A stretch of 63,177 nucleotides of DNA from Succinivibrionaceae bacterium (GTDB lineage Bacteria; Pseudomonadota; Gammaproteobacteria; Enterobacterales; Succinivibrionaceae), in contig JAEEOK010000017.1 in NCBI GenBank assembly GCA_016284235.1, positions 1 through 63,177 of the forward strand, written 5' to 3'. Below are positions 1 through 7,515 of the stretch, piece by piece (position 1 is the first letter of the stretch; each line of letters begins with the position of its first letter). The position numbers were made by a program, and so were the translations under genes. Below the pieces are notes generated by a model. The model worked only from the letters and a program-made list of their open reading frames with translations. It made no database searches and was not told the origin of the DNA.

Positions 1-308
1 TCCTTAAGAGGTGAAAAAGACGAGATGTAAAATCTTTCCTCCCAGGTTTCTTTTTTAGTTGACTGCTGGATACTTGTTCTTTCAACCTTAACGATACTGC
101 CGTCCTTCAGCCCCAGCCATTTGTCCAAAATAATGTCTGACATCAGTGAGCCACGAATGATTGAAACTCTGTAGTCATCAATTCGTCCATGATCTTTTTC
201 CTGCTCTGGATGATAAGTAATAATCTGATCCTGATGAGCTGTGTTAAACAGGCATCTGACCTCTTCGAATGATTTATTCTGGTTTCCTTTTAAGGATAAA
301 CCCGACAT
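1..308 (-). mobile_element. ISAs1-family transposase fragment, runs off the left edge
   Basis: The minus strand is open from an ATG at 306-308 to the window edge. It reads like the middle of ISAs1/H-repeat transposases (the YhhI type of E. coli): an LKGNQ block, then an EKDHGRID block, a KWLGLK block, and FYISS near the edge. These occur in the family's order and spacing. The first half of the transposase, with its DGK region, is absent: upstream sequence keeps only about 10 weakly similar codons before it becomes the end of the neighbouring decayed gene. I therefore see a 5'-truncated remnant rather than a working element. No terminal inverted repeat is visible. Family assignment is from motif recall, not a search. 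Confidence 0.75.
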
Positions 309-374
309 TCCGCAGTTAAAAATGGTTATTCCTATATCTGTAAACCGACTGCAAAACCTTGGCGAAATGGAATG

Positions 375-1216
375 TTATTTCCAATACCTCTTTGCCCAGT
401 TTTGACAGAGAATCTTTTCTGCAAAATCCGGAAAATCATGCACCAATCTCCAGGCGCATTTGCGACAGAAAATTTCGGCATCCTTTAGATTGTCTTTCAA
501 TCTTTGTTTGTCACCCCATAAATGGGTAAAGTATTTCTGTTTACCCCCAAACAGCACCGAAAGAGAGGAGAATTCGTGTATGGGAATCGATAAATAATCG
601 GCGCACATCGCCATCCACCGTTGCTCGGCAAATACCATGTAATAGAGTCTGTCATCCACTCATTTGCTTTTTGCATGAATTCAATGGCAAACTCCGTGTA
701 TTCGCTGATGAATTCCTGAGAGCCAAAATAAACAAAGGCGCCGTTACAGGGAAGCACAGACCAGTTAAGCCAATCAGGAAATTCCCAGTCATCCCAGAAG
801 CTAAAGTGTTCTTTGGAGCGATACACAAACGGATTAATATCTTCGCGATGAATGACTGCCAAATCCGTACCGTACTTCTGAAAATCAATTGGCTTCCACA
901 ATATGAAATCCAAATCCATCATGACGCAAGGTGCTTTACGCTGAGACAGGGCATAGAGTTTTGCCCCTGCCCAAAATACATCTTCATTGATGTTAAGGCT
1001 CTGCATGTCGTCCAGCAGTATTGTCGTTTCATCCCATGCGTCAATAAGACCGTATACTTCGAGAAACTCCGCGCCGGCGCTGTCGGTGACCATTTTGATG
1101 GAACCGTTATGTTTTCGCCACTCCAATGCCGAGATCAATAACGTAAAGAGTTCAAAATTATGCAGGGGAAAAGTTTCCCTCTTCCCCCTTACGCGTAGAG
1201 TATGAAAAGCATCCAT
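375..1216 (-). pseudogene. Frameshifted DUF6734-like (sugar-transferase-like) gene
   Basis: Two overlapping minus-strand frames form one protein. The first runs from the ATG at 1216, with GAGG nine bases upstream, and carries MDLDFILW, a DxD-like block typical of nucleotide-sugar-binding transferases. The second frame continues to the stop at 375. At about 640-652 the sense shifts: NEWMTDS in frame one should continue as YYMVFAEQRW in frame two. One missing base explains the change. The family match (DUF6734, capsule or glycosyltransferase-like hypothetical proteins) is from recall. The gene follows the kinase gene by about 55 bases and was probably co-transcribed. The break could be mutation, a sequencing error or, less likely, recoding; no classic slippery heptamer is visible at the joint. 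Confidence 0.65.
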
Positions 1217-1248
1217 TGCCAAAAACCTCATTCATCATCGTCGTCATC

Positions 1249-1269
1249 TTTCATTTCATTTCATTTCAT
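1249..1269. repeat. Pentanucleotide tandem repeat (TTTCA, about 4 copies)
   Basis: Four near-perfect copies of the 5-mer TTTCA (TGAAA on the coding strand) lie between the kinase stop codon and the start of the downstream DUF6734-like gene. On the minus strand it is followed by a run of GAT/GAC triplets. Such short repeats can change copy number by slippage and would alter the spacing between the two genes. Confidence 0.8.
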
Positions 1270-1270
1270 C

Positions 1271-3475
1271 TCAGCCTACTCCTTCATCATCTATCAAATC
1301 CAGACCATATCCTCTCCCGCCGGAACATGAACTCAATGAAGGATAACGATTACCCCAGATCCGAATGCGATCTGACTTCTCGACATCGTTTTTGTGCTTC
1401 AGCAACGATCTGGCCAACTTAGCTATACTGGAATTATCAGCATCGACCAGTTTTTGCAAATAGGGTTCATGCACCTGGGCAAAATCCCGAAGGAACAACG
1501 GCTTTTCCCGCCCTTCCTCCTCCATGTCATGCACAAATCTGGCAAAGGCCTTCTCATCAGCGAAAAGATACTCTCCCATGGGAATCATGGTATCCACAAT
1601 CTTTTTCAGTCGATCGCAGGTATCTCCCTTCCAATAGCGGCAACTGGCAATTGCCTCCAAAGACTCACCGTAGCGATACAGGAGACTTTTCACCACATAG
1701 GTATTCCCTTTCCGGATGCACTCCTCCACAAAATCGTTAAAGTCGTTCTCGTCCCTGAACCTGAATTCGAAGTCCCCGAAAATTGCGCTCCTGGCATCGT
1801 CGTAAACCAGCTGAATTCCATCCTGGGAAGCCGTGTCCGGCATCGCGGAAATTAAGAACTCCAGTTCCTCCCGCGCCGCCAAAAGTTGTTTTTCGTGAGC
1901 ATAGCGATCCTTTTTGCTGTCCGATACCATCCTGTCAGCAAAATCCTGCGGCGAACTATAGGGAACACCAAGAACAGCAAGCTTTCTGTTATTTGAAAAT
2001 CCGTACCCGAACACCAGAGCCTGCTGTACCGGTGAATACTGCCTGCCGGCGGTCTTATGAAATTTTTCCAGATCCTGAAACAGCGTAACCGCCTCGGCAT
2101 TCTTTTCCACTTCCTCCGCATAGTGCTTAAGAGCGCCGCTCCGGAGCATCAGGGTAACCTCCTTCAGGAATGGCGAAACCTCTTCAGTGTCCAGCCCGCA
2201 GCCATTCTCTGCCACGGCGATGGCTTCATCCACGGCGGCAAAGGCCAGATCCGCAAGACCGCTGAATTCCTTCCCTCCGCAGAAAAGAGAGCTTTCATTT
2301 GGGGAGATCCGGTACATCAGCCGGAAAAATGCCAGATAATGCTCATTTTCCGAACTTCCCAATTCCATCTCCGCCCTTTTGCAAAGCTCTTCCTTCTCGG
2401 GATCGAAATAACCGTAATGCTGCGTGAGTTTGCCTCTGGCCAGTTCCTTTATGCCGTGCTCCGGGTTCTTAAGAAGCGCGATAACCAAATCAGATGCCGT
2501 AAACAGCTTGCGATTGTCCATGGTGTATGGCAAAACCTCTGTGGCTGACGGCAGAAACGGTTCCATCGGTACTGGCACATCTTCTCCCGCAAGCCATCTT
2601 CTGATCTCATCATACCCCCAACGCCTGTTAGGGTTGTCCGACTCGTTTCTATGGGAAATATCCTTGTAGGTTAGCCCCAAAATCAGTTTTTTAAGATCTT
2701 CCGGGAAGTTTTCCGGGAACTCGATTTTGCTGATGGATGCCAGTATCGCCGCAGCCTCCGGTGAAAGTCCGGGATTCTGAAAAGGGGTAAAGCCCGTGAA
2801 GAGTTCAAAGAGGGTAATGCCCAGAGCGTAGTAGTCGGTTTCCTTATGAAAGATCCCCTGCATTGCTTCGGGGGCGGCATAGAATGGCGTCATCCCGGTG
2901 TGAGTTACCACAAAGGTGTTTTTTCCGGCATCGGAGCTGATGCCGAAGTCAATAAGAACAATATGCTCACAGGTATTATCAGGGATAAGATTGGCGGGTT
3001 TGAGATCCCGGTGGAGAATACCGACATCATGAAGAGCCTTAAGACCGGCGATAACCGAAGGGATAATCAGAGTCTTAAGTTCCTCTTCCGAAATCGTATT
3101 GCCATATGCCAGCACCTCTGACAGCACCGGCATTTCATAGTATGGTCTCACGGCATACTGATGCCCTTCATATTCCCCGTAACCCGCTACCGGAGCAACG
3201 CAGGGACTTTTGATGCTTCTGATCTTCTCCAGCACTTCCTGCTTTACCGCATTCTCCCGCCGGTAGTACTTCAGAACAAAACCTGCCCCGGCATGACTTC
3301 CGGTGCCAGAACAGCGATAAATATCCGCCTCTCCGGAAGAGAGATGCATCCTCCGATCCACATGAAACTCGCCAAGAGTTTTTCCGGTTATGTCAGGCAG
3401 GTTGCTGCCCTCGTTAATGACGACGGTATCCTTCAGTTTGTTTAGAAATGATGAATTGGCCTTGGTTTCGGACAT
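1271..3475 (-). CDS. Hanks-type serine/threonine protein kinase with long C-terminal region
   Basis: This encodes a soluble protein kinase of about 734 residues. Visible kinase motifs in order are a glycine-loop equivalent (LSSGEADIY, near 45-53), the ATP-binding lysine in FVLKYY (near 70), HRDLKPAN (near 157-164), IDFGIS (near 176) and AAPEAM (near 200). The catalytic residues H-R-D, K, N and D-F-G are all present, so activity is expected. The glycine loop is poor. The C-terminal 430 residues match nothing I recognise; they are helical and charged with no membrane segment. I chose the ATG at 3475 because GAGG lies eight bases upstream; a GTG six bases earlier is the alternative. The gene is followed by the frameshifted transferase-like gene and preceded by a zinc-ribbon remnant. 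Substrate unknown. Confidence 0.85.
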   Translation of the reverse strand: MSETKANSSFLNKLKDTVVINEGSNLPDITGKTLGEFHVDRRMHLSSGEADIYRCSGTGSHAGAGFVLKYYRRENAVKQEVLEKIRSIKSPCVAPVAGYGEYEGHQYAVRPYYEMPVLSEVLAYGNTISEEELKTLIIPSVIAGLKALHDVGILHRDLKPANLIPDNTCEHIVLIDFGISSDAGKNTFVVTHTGMTPFYAAPEAMQGIFHKETDYYALGITLFELFTGFTPFQNPGLSPEAAAILASISKIEFPENFPEDLKKLILGLTYKDISHRNESDNPNRRWGYDEIRRWLAGEDVPVPMEPFLPSATEVLPYTMDNRKLFTASDLVIALLKNPEHGIKELARGKLTQHYGYFDPEKEELCKRAEMELGSSENEHYLAFFRLMYRISPNESSLFCGGKEFSGLADLAFAAVDEAIAVAENGCGLDTEEVSPFLKEVTLMLRSGALKHYAEEVEKNAEAVTLFQDLEKFHKTAGRQYSPVQQALVFGYGFSNNRKLAVLGVPYSSPQDFADRMVSDSKKDRYAHEKQLLAAREELEFLISAMPDTASQDGIQLVYDDARSAIFGDFEFRFRDENDFNDFVEECIRKGNTYVVKSLLYRYGESLEAIASCRYWKGDTCDRLKKIVDTMIPMGEYLFADEKAFARFVHDMEEEGREKPLFLRDFAQVHEPYLQKLVDADNSSIAKLARSLLKHKNDVEKSDRIRIWGNRYPSLSSCSGGRGYGLDLIDDEGVG

Positions 3476-3522
3476 ATACACACCTCAGGAGAATGCTGTT
3501 TAAAATACTCGGTAAACGGAAA

Positions 3523-3590
3523 GAGCCGCAATATAAAAAATTAACTCCGCTATGCAGCGGTGTACCGCAATTATGGCAAAAATCAGATCC
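3523..3590 (-). other. Zinc-ribbon coding remnant upstream of the kinase
   Basis: Reading the minus strand from 3590 gives a near-perfect zinc-ribbon pattern: CHNCG, then TPLHSGVNF, then L-Y-C-G. Family members have the form CxxCGxxLxxGxxFCxxCG. The third cysteine has become leucine and there is no start codon in good context. Zinc ribbons of this kind often form the N terminus of kinase or tail proteins, so this may be the lost N-terminal part of the kinase neighbour or of another gene. It is a remnant as far as can be seen. Confidence 0.5.
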
Positions 3591-3596
3591 TGAAGG

Positions 3597-3728
3597 TTAT
3601 TGAGCACTAAACTGACCTATGCGCTGATACATCAGGATCAGTTCTTCATTTACCTTGCGATAAGCGTTATCTCAGGCATTCGTTATGATCTCAGCGATAT
3701 GTTCAAAGTCTTTATTGACTTCATTCAT
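3597..3728 (-). pseudogene. DUF1016 (YhcG-type nuclease) N-terminal remnant with in-frame stop
   Basis: An ATG at 3728 with AGAGG upstream opens a frame that reads DFEHIAEIITNA, then TGA, then DNAYRKVNEELILMY and QRIG, then stop at 3597. Across the TGA this matches the start of the DUF1016 N-terminal domain, where the stop replaces what is normally arginine (CGA to TGA). The rest of the gene, including the C-terminal PD-(D/E)xK-like nuclease domain, is missing. DUF1016 proteins are common accessory genes, often near restriction systems. Family match is from recall of the conserved AR-x-x-A and VNxxLIxxYW-like pattern. Confidence 0.6.
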
Positions 3729-4209
3729 ACGATATACCTCTTTTTTCAATTGTGTCACCACTAGTGACTCTCTTTAATTATTTTTCTTTTCCGACAGCGT
3801 TTCAGCCCTATGTGTGCGGTACGCACTATCATCCAAAATCTTCTCAGCAAGATCCTTTCAGTTTCAATAGTCAGTATAACGCAGCGTCATGGCTCAATAG
3901 CTCGACTTCGCTCACATCTGCTCTATACGCTAAAAAACACTTCTTGATGTGTGGCAATTTTTCAGAAACTAGTTATCATTACTCCCAAAGACCGCCTTTA
4001 ACCACACTTCAAAATTAAAACTTTTCTGCATCGCTTTTACGGCAATAAAACTGTAGCCACACCTGCCGAAATAATAAAACCGTGGCTGCAACTCATTGTT
4101 TTACTGGCCTGACTGTACTTTCGCATACAGCAAAAATGCCCTTTACCATCATGCTCAAAAAAGCCTCAAACTTCGCAACCCCTTTGATTTTAGGGCTTTC
4201 CGAATACCT
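3729..4209. other. Intergenic, probably decayed mobile DNA
   Basis: No gene can be supported in these 480 bases. Both strands are interrupted by stops. The region is unusual for the window, with many short Cys/His-coding stretches, and sits between degenerate genes and the core chromosome, so a decayed insertion is likely, but I could not identify a family or terminal repeats. Confidence 0.35.
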
Positions 4210-5574
4210 TTATTTTCCCCGTGAAAGTAAAACTGCCGTCTCGACGTGGTATGTTCCTGGGAATAAATCGAATGCAGAAATCCGTTTGATGCGATAATCA
4301 GAAATATTACCAATGTAGGACAGATCTCTGACTAAAGATTTAGGATTACAAGAAACATAGATAATCTTATCTGGCAACACCGATGTTACAGCCATCAAAA
4401 GATTATCTGCACATCCTTTTCTAGGAGGATCCAAGATTATTATATTCGGAGAAACACCTTGTGCAAGAAGGTGCTGACACACTGTTTCACTTTTTCCAAC
4501 AAAAAAATTAGCATTTGAAATATTGTTAATCACAGCATTTTCTCGAGCTAGTTCAACTGCCTCTTCTATAACCTCGACACCATAGACTGAGCCCGCCTTA
4601 TGAGCCAGAGTAAGACCAATAGAACCTACACCGCAATACAAATCGAATACTGTTTCATTCCCTTTCAGATCTGCATAATCTAAAATCCGGGCATACAACT
4701 TTTCACACTGACTGCTGTTTAACTGCCAAAAAGAGCGTGGTCCCAATTTAAACCGCAGGGAATTCAATTCACTGACAATATACGGTTTTCCAAAAACTAA
4801 CTTAAATTCATCTCCATAAACACCATTGCCCGCTGAAGAATTTACATTAAGATACACAGAATCCACTGACAGGAGTTTTAATCTTGCTATCAAATCATTC
4901 AATCCTTCAATGTTTGATTCTGATACAACCAGGATCACCATACGATCGTCTGTACGATTTCCTGTACGATAAATAATCTCTCTTAAAAGACCTTCCTCCT
5001 CAGTCTCATCATATCCTTCAACATTGAATTCATTCATCCATTGCGAAACAGTGCTGTTTGCCGAAGAAATCCATTTCTGCTCCATCGCACAATTATCTAT
5101 CGGAACCAGATCATGAGACATTTTTGCAAACATTCCTATCCTGCTGATCCCATTTCGTCTGCGTACATAGTAAATACTTTTATTTCGATAATGAAATACA
5201 GGCTCCGATCCGGCACAGGACAGGGGAAACAAAGACTTTAGATCTATATAATCTGAACAGCGTTCAAGAGTAGTTTCCAATTGACTGGCTTTCAATCTAA
5301 GGAGAGAATCATATGATATATTTCTAAACTGACAACCACCGCAACGAATATGCGGACAGAAATCATCAGTACGATCAGGACTGGCTTCAATGATCTGCAG
5401 AATTTCTGAATCAAAATAAGTTTCATGTTCTCCTGTCAGAGCTACTTTTATCCTTTCATTTAAAAAAGCCCCATCAACAAAAACTTTTTTCCCGTTATAG
5501 AAACCTACTCCGAAACCCTTATCAGTTATCTGCACTATGCTGAGTTCTGTTTTTAAAACAAACCCTCCATTCAT
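4210..5574 (-). CDS. rlmD: RlmD/TrmA-family rRNA (uracil-C5)-methyltransferase
   Basis: SAM-dependent methylation of uracil C5, most likely U1939 of 23S rRNA. Visible parts: an N-terminal TRAM-like beta domain (about 5-60), an iron-sulfur cysteine set (CPHIRCGGCQF, near 73-83), the SAM motif FDLYCGVG (near 320), DPPRKG (near 400) and the catalytic VSCNP (near 425). Length, about 454 residues, fits the family. The CGGCQF and DPPRKGC forms resemble the RlmCD type common in Firmicutes more than the gammaproteobacterial RlmD (DPARAG), so substrate could be U747 as well. A TTG at 5604 in the same frame overlaps rapZ; I prefer the ATG at 5574, four bases after the rapZ stop. It is the second gene of a rapZ pair. 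Confidence 0.8.
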   Translation of the reverse strand: MNGGFVLKTELSIVQITDKGFGVGFYNGKKVFVDGAFLNERIKVALTGEHETYFDSEILQIIEASPDRTDDFCPHIRCGGCQFRNISYDSLLRLKASQLETTLERCSDYIDLKSLFPLSCAGSEPVFHYRNKSIYYVRRRNGISRIGMFAKMSHDLVPIDNCAMEQKWISSANSTVSQWMNEFNVEGYDETEEEGLLREIIYRTGNRTDDRMVILVVSESNIEGLNDLIARLKLLSVDSVYLNVNSSAGNGVYGDEFKLVFGKPYIVSELNSLRFKLGPRSFWQLNSSQCEKLYARILDYADLKGNETVFDLYCGVGSIGLTLAHKAGSVYGVEVIEEAVELARENAVINNISNANFFVGKSETVCQHLLAQGVSPNIIILDPPRKGCADNLLMAVTSVLPDKIIYVSCNPKSLVRDLSYIGNISDYRIKRISAFDLFPGTYHVETAVLLSRGK

Positions 5575-5578
5575 ACCA

Positions 5579-6448
5579 CTATTCCGCCATTTTTTTCTTT
5601 TCAATTGTCAGATGACGAGTCTGAACATTTTTATTTCTTGATTTAAACCGCTCAGAAAGTTGCTGGGCGATAAAAACTGAACGATGCTGACCACCTGTAC
5701 AACCTATTCCTATAGTAAGATAACTCCGATTGTTACGTTCTATCTGAGGAAGCCAGGTATTCACAAAAATTTCTATCTGATTTATATAGTCAACCACAGA
5801 ATCCTTTGATTTCAGAAAGTCAATAACCGGCTGATCCAGACCGGTAAGTGCCCTCAGTTTTGGAACCCAGTGAGGATTAGGGAGAAATCGAGCGTCAAAA
5901 ACAAAATCTATATCCTTTGGTATGCCATTCTTGAAACCGAACGATTCAAAAACTATCACAATTTCCTTAGATTTTCTCCCAAGCAAACGATCCGTGATAA
6001 TCTCATTGAGATCGTATCCGTTAAGATTTCCAGTATCAATTCTGATATCGGCATAGACGGCAAGCGGAGCAAGAAGACTTGATTCATAAATAATCGCCTG
6101 CTCCAAAGTATAGTTAGCAAGTTTGGTAAGAGGGTGTATTCTTCGCGTTTCAGAATAACGTTTTATGAGGATCCCGTCGTCAGCATCAATAAAAATACTT
6201 AAAACTTTGAGATCGGAATTCTGCTGAAGCTGCTTAAGGATTTCATGAACAGAAAATGAATCGGCTGGAAGATTGCGCACGTCTATACTTACAGCTATTC
6301 TTTCATACTGACCGGTAGAAACGCGGACCAGATCATTAAGCAAAGTTACCGGCAGATTATCAACACAGTAATACCCCAAATCTTCAATGCACCGAAGAGC
6401 TACAGTCTTTCCGGCTCCGGATCTGCCACTTACTACTACCAATTCCAT
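5579..6448 (-). CDS. rapZ: RNase adapter protein RapZ
   Basis: A 289-residue P-loop protein (family usual length about 284) that in E. coli binds GlmZ sRNA and glucosamine-6-phosphate and steers RNase E, so controlling amino-sugar synthesis. Seen here: the Walker A motif GRSGAGKT at residues 8-15, the conserved CVDNLP shortly after, and the C-terminal IGCTGGQHRSV block of the adapter domain followed by a basic tail. It is normally found in the rpoN-hpf-ptsN-rapZ-npr cluster. Here it is divergent from hpf and paired with an rRNA methyltransferase, with ptsN, npr and rpoN not in the window. Family assignment is secure; the regulatory role is by homology. Confidence 0.95.
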   Translation of the reverse strand: MELVVVSGRSGAGKTVALRCIEDLGYYCVDNLPVTLLNDLVRVSTGQYERIAVSIDVRNLPADSFSVHEILKQLQQNSDLKVLSIFIDADDGILIKRYSETRRIHPLTKLANYTLEQAIIYESSLLAPLAVYADIRIDTGNLNGYDLNEIITDRLLGRKSKEIVIVFESFGFKNGIPKDIDFVFDARFLPNPHWVPKLRALTGLDQPVIDFLKSKDSVVDYINQIEIFVNTWLPQIERNNRSYLTIGIGCTGGQHRSVFIAQQLSERFKSRNKNVQTRHLTIEKKKMAE

Positions 6449-6793
6449 AAAAGCCTCATTGCTAAGGGTCCAAACTAACTATACAAGTTGATAATAAATC
6501 ACCCTCTGATTTTCTTCAATAGCGGTAGCTGCATAATATACGGACGTTAACAAAAATGCATCAAATCATTCATTTCGTTAGTTAAGTCGCATAATTATCC
6601 CTGCGGCAGCGATCGATCTTGACTTTAACATCACATAAAGCTGACTATAAAGGTATGAGAGTAAGTGCATATAGCAAACGCACTGCTCAGCCGAATGAAC
6701 CTCGGCTTTTCCCGATACAGGGCAATAAAAAAAATCATTCAATCAAAGAATGATCGGTTCATGTTTTAAATAACAATAATAAGGAAATAGCTT
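6449..6793. other. Divergent rapZ/hpf intergenic region
   Basis: 345 bases with no supportable gene. It must hold the promoters for rapZ (leftward) and hpf (rightward). A TATAGT element about 40 bases upstream of rapZ on the minus strand is a candidate -10 without a good -35. A TTTTCCC...CAGGGCAATAAA stretch about 75 bases before hpf resembles, loosely, the promoter element seen before leuS and rlmH. No conserved sRNA was recognised. Confidence 0.4.
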
Positions 6794-7078
6794 ATGCAAA
6801 TTACAGTAAAATGCCGCAATATCGAATTGACAGATGCACTCAATGATTTTGTACATGAGAAGTTTACAAAACTTGACAGACAGGCTGAAAATATAAAAGA
6901 AATCCTTGTTACACTCTCTGTAGAAAAACTGGAGCAGAAAGCTGAAGCTGTAGTTGAAGTCATCGGTGACACATATCACACTGAAGCTGTCGGTGACGAT
7001 CTTTACGCTGCTATCGACCTTCTTTTGGACAAAGTTGTCCGCATTATTGTTAAGCATAAGGAAAAACAGCAGAAATAG
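6794..7078 (+). CDS. hpf: Ribosome hibernation promoting factor, short form
   Basis: A 94-residue protein of the HPF/YfiA family, full length for the short form (E. coli 95). These proteins sit in the tRNA path of the 30S subunit and help form inactive 100S dimers in slow growth. The sequence starts MQITVKCRNIELTDAL and shows the conserved EVIGDTYHTEAVGDDLYAAID block, with a lysine-rich C terminus. AAGGAA lies about eight bases before the ATG. It is a single-gene unit ended by a clear terminator at 7112. Its usual partners rpoN and ptsN are not adjacent. Confidence 0.95.
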   Translation: MQITVKCRNIELTDALNDFVHEKFTKLDRQAENIKEILVTLSVEKLEQKAEAVVEVIGDTYHTEAVGDDLYAAIDLLLDKVVRIIVKHKEKQQK

Positions 7079-7111
7079 TTTTTAACTGAATGTCTAATCA
7101 ATGACTTTATG

Positions 7112-7137
7112 GCGGATAGGCAATATCCGCTTTTTTT
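7112..7137 (+). terminator. Intrinsic terminator of hpf
   Basis: Stem GCGGAT / ATCCGC with a seven-base loop, followed immediately by seven T. It ends 59 bases after hpf. Confidence 0.9.
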
Positions 7138-7466
7138 ATCTGATCAAGCCATAAACCATCGTTCTCAAGGGCACGGATTAAGGGTAATGTGAACTGCATT
7201 TGCGATCAGCAGAAAAAACGTCGAGAGAACCACTACCTGTTAGGCGTGCGGGAGCCGGTTAAAATCGCCCAGCATCCGGACAGGGAAGGATCGAATTACA
7301 AAGAAACAATCGGCAGCAGGCTGTGAAAAAATCTCAATACCAAAGAATGACAGTTCACTTGAACAGAAGAAAAGCATCTGTTTTCATCTTGAAACTGCAA
7401 TCTCCCCGGATTTTCTCAAAATAAGCTCCACCTGACTGTAAAACACAGGATTCAAAGATCTGACTT
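7138..7466. other. Gene-free interval between two plus-strand terminators
   Basis: About 330 bases without a supportable coding frame. A second rightward terminator closes it at 7467-7492 even though no plus-strand gene precedes it. The interval could therefore hold a small RNA gene or a decayed gene. I did not recognise 6S RNA, tmRNA, RNase P RNA or SRP RNA features in it. Confidence 0.35.
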
Positions 7467-7492
7467 AATCAGGCGAAGCTGCCGATTTTTTT
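7467..7492 (+). terminator. Intrinsic terminator with no obvious upstream gene
   Basis: Stem AATC-(bulge A)-GGC / GCC-GATT around a six-base loop, followed by a T run (seven in all). The T run is on the plus strand, so it points rightward, against the convergent ugd gene. Confidence 0.6.
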
Positions 7493-7515
7493 ATGAACGC
7501 ATCCGCCCTAAAATA

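Noticed and set aside
671-1141. 156-codon plus-strand frame opposite the DUF6734-like gene
   Set aside because: It is the antisense shadow of the minus-strand gene, whose MDLDF motif and start site are better supported.
7138-7466. 6S RNA, RNase P RNA or tmRNA in the gap before ugd
   Set aside because: None of their conserved sequence blocks could be found.
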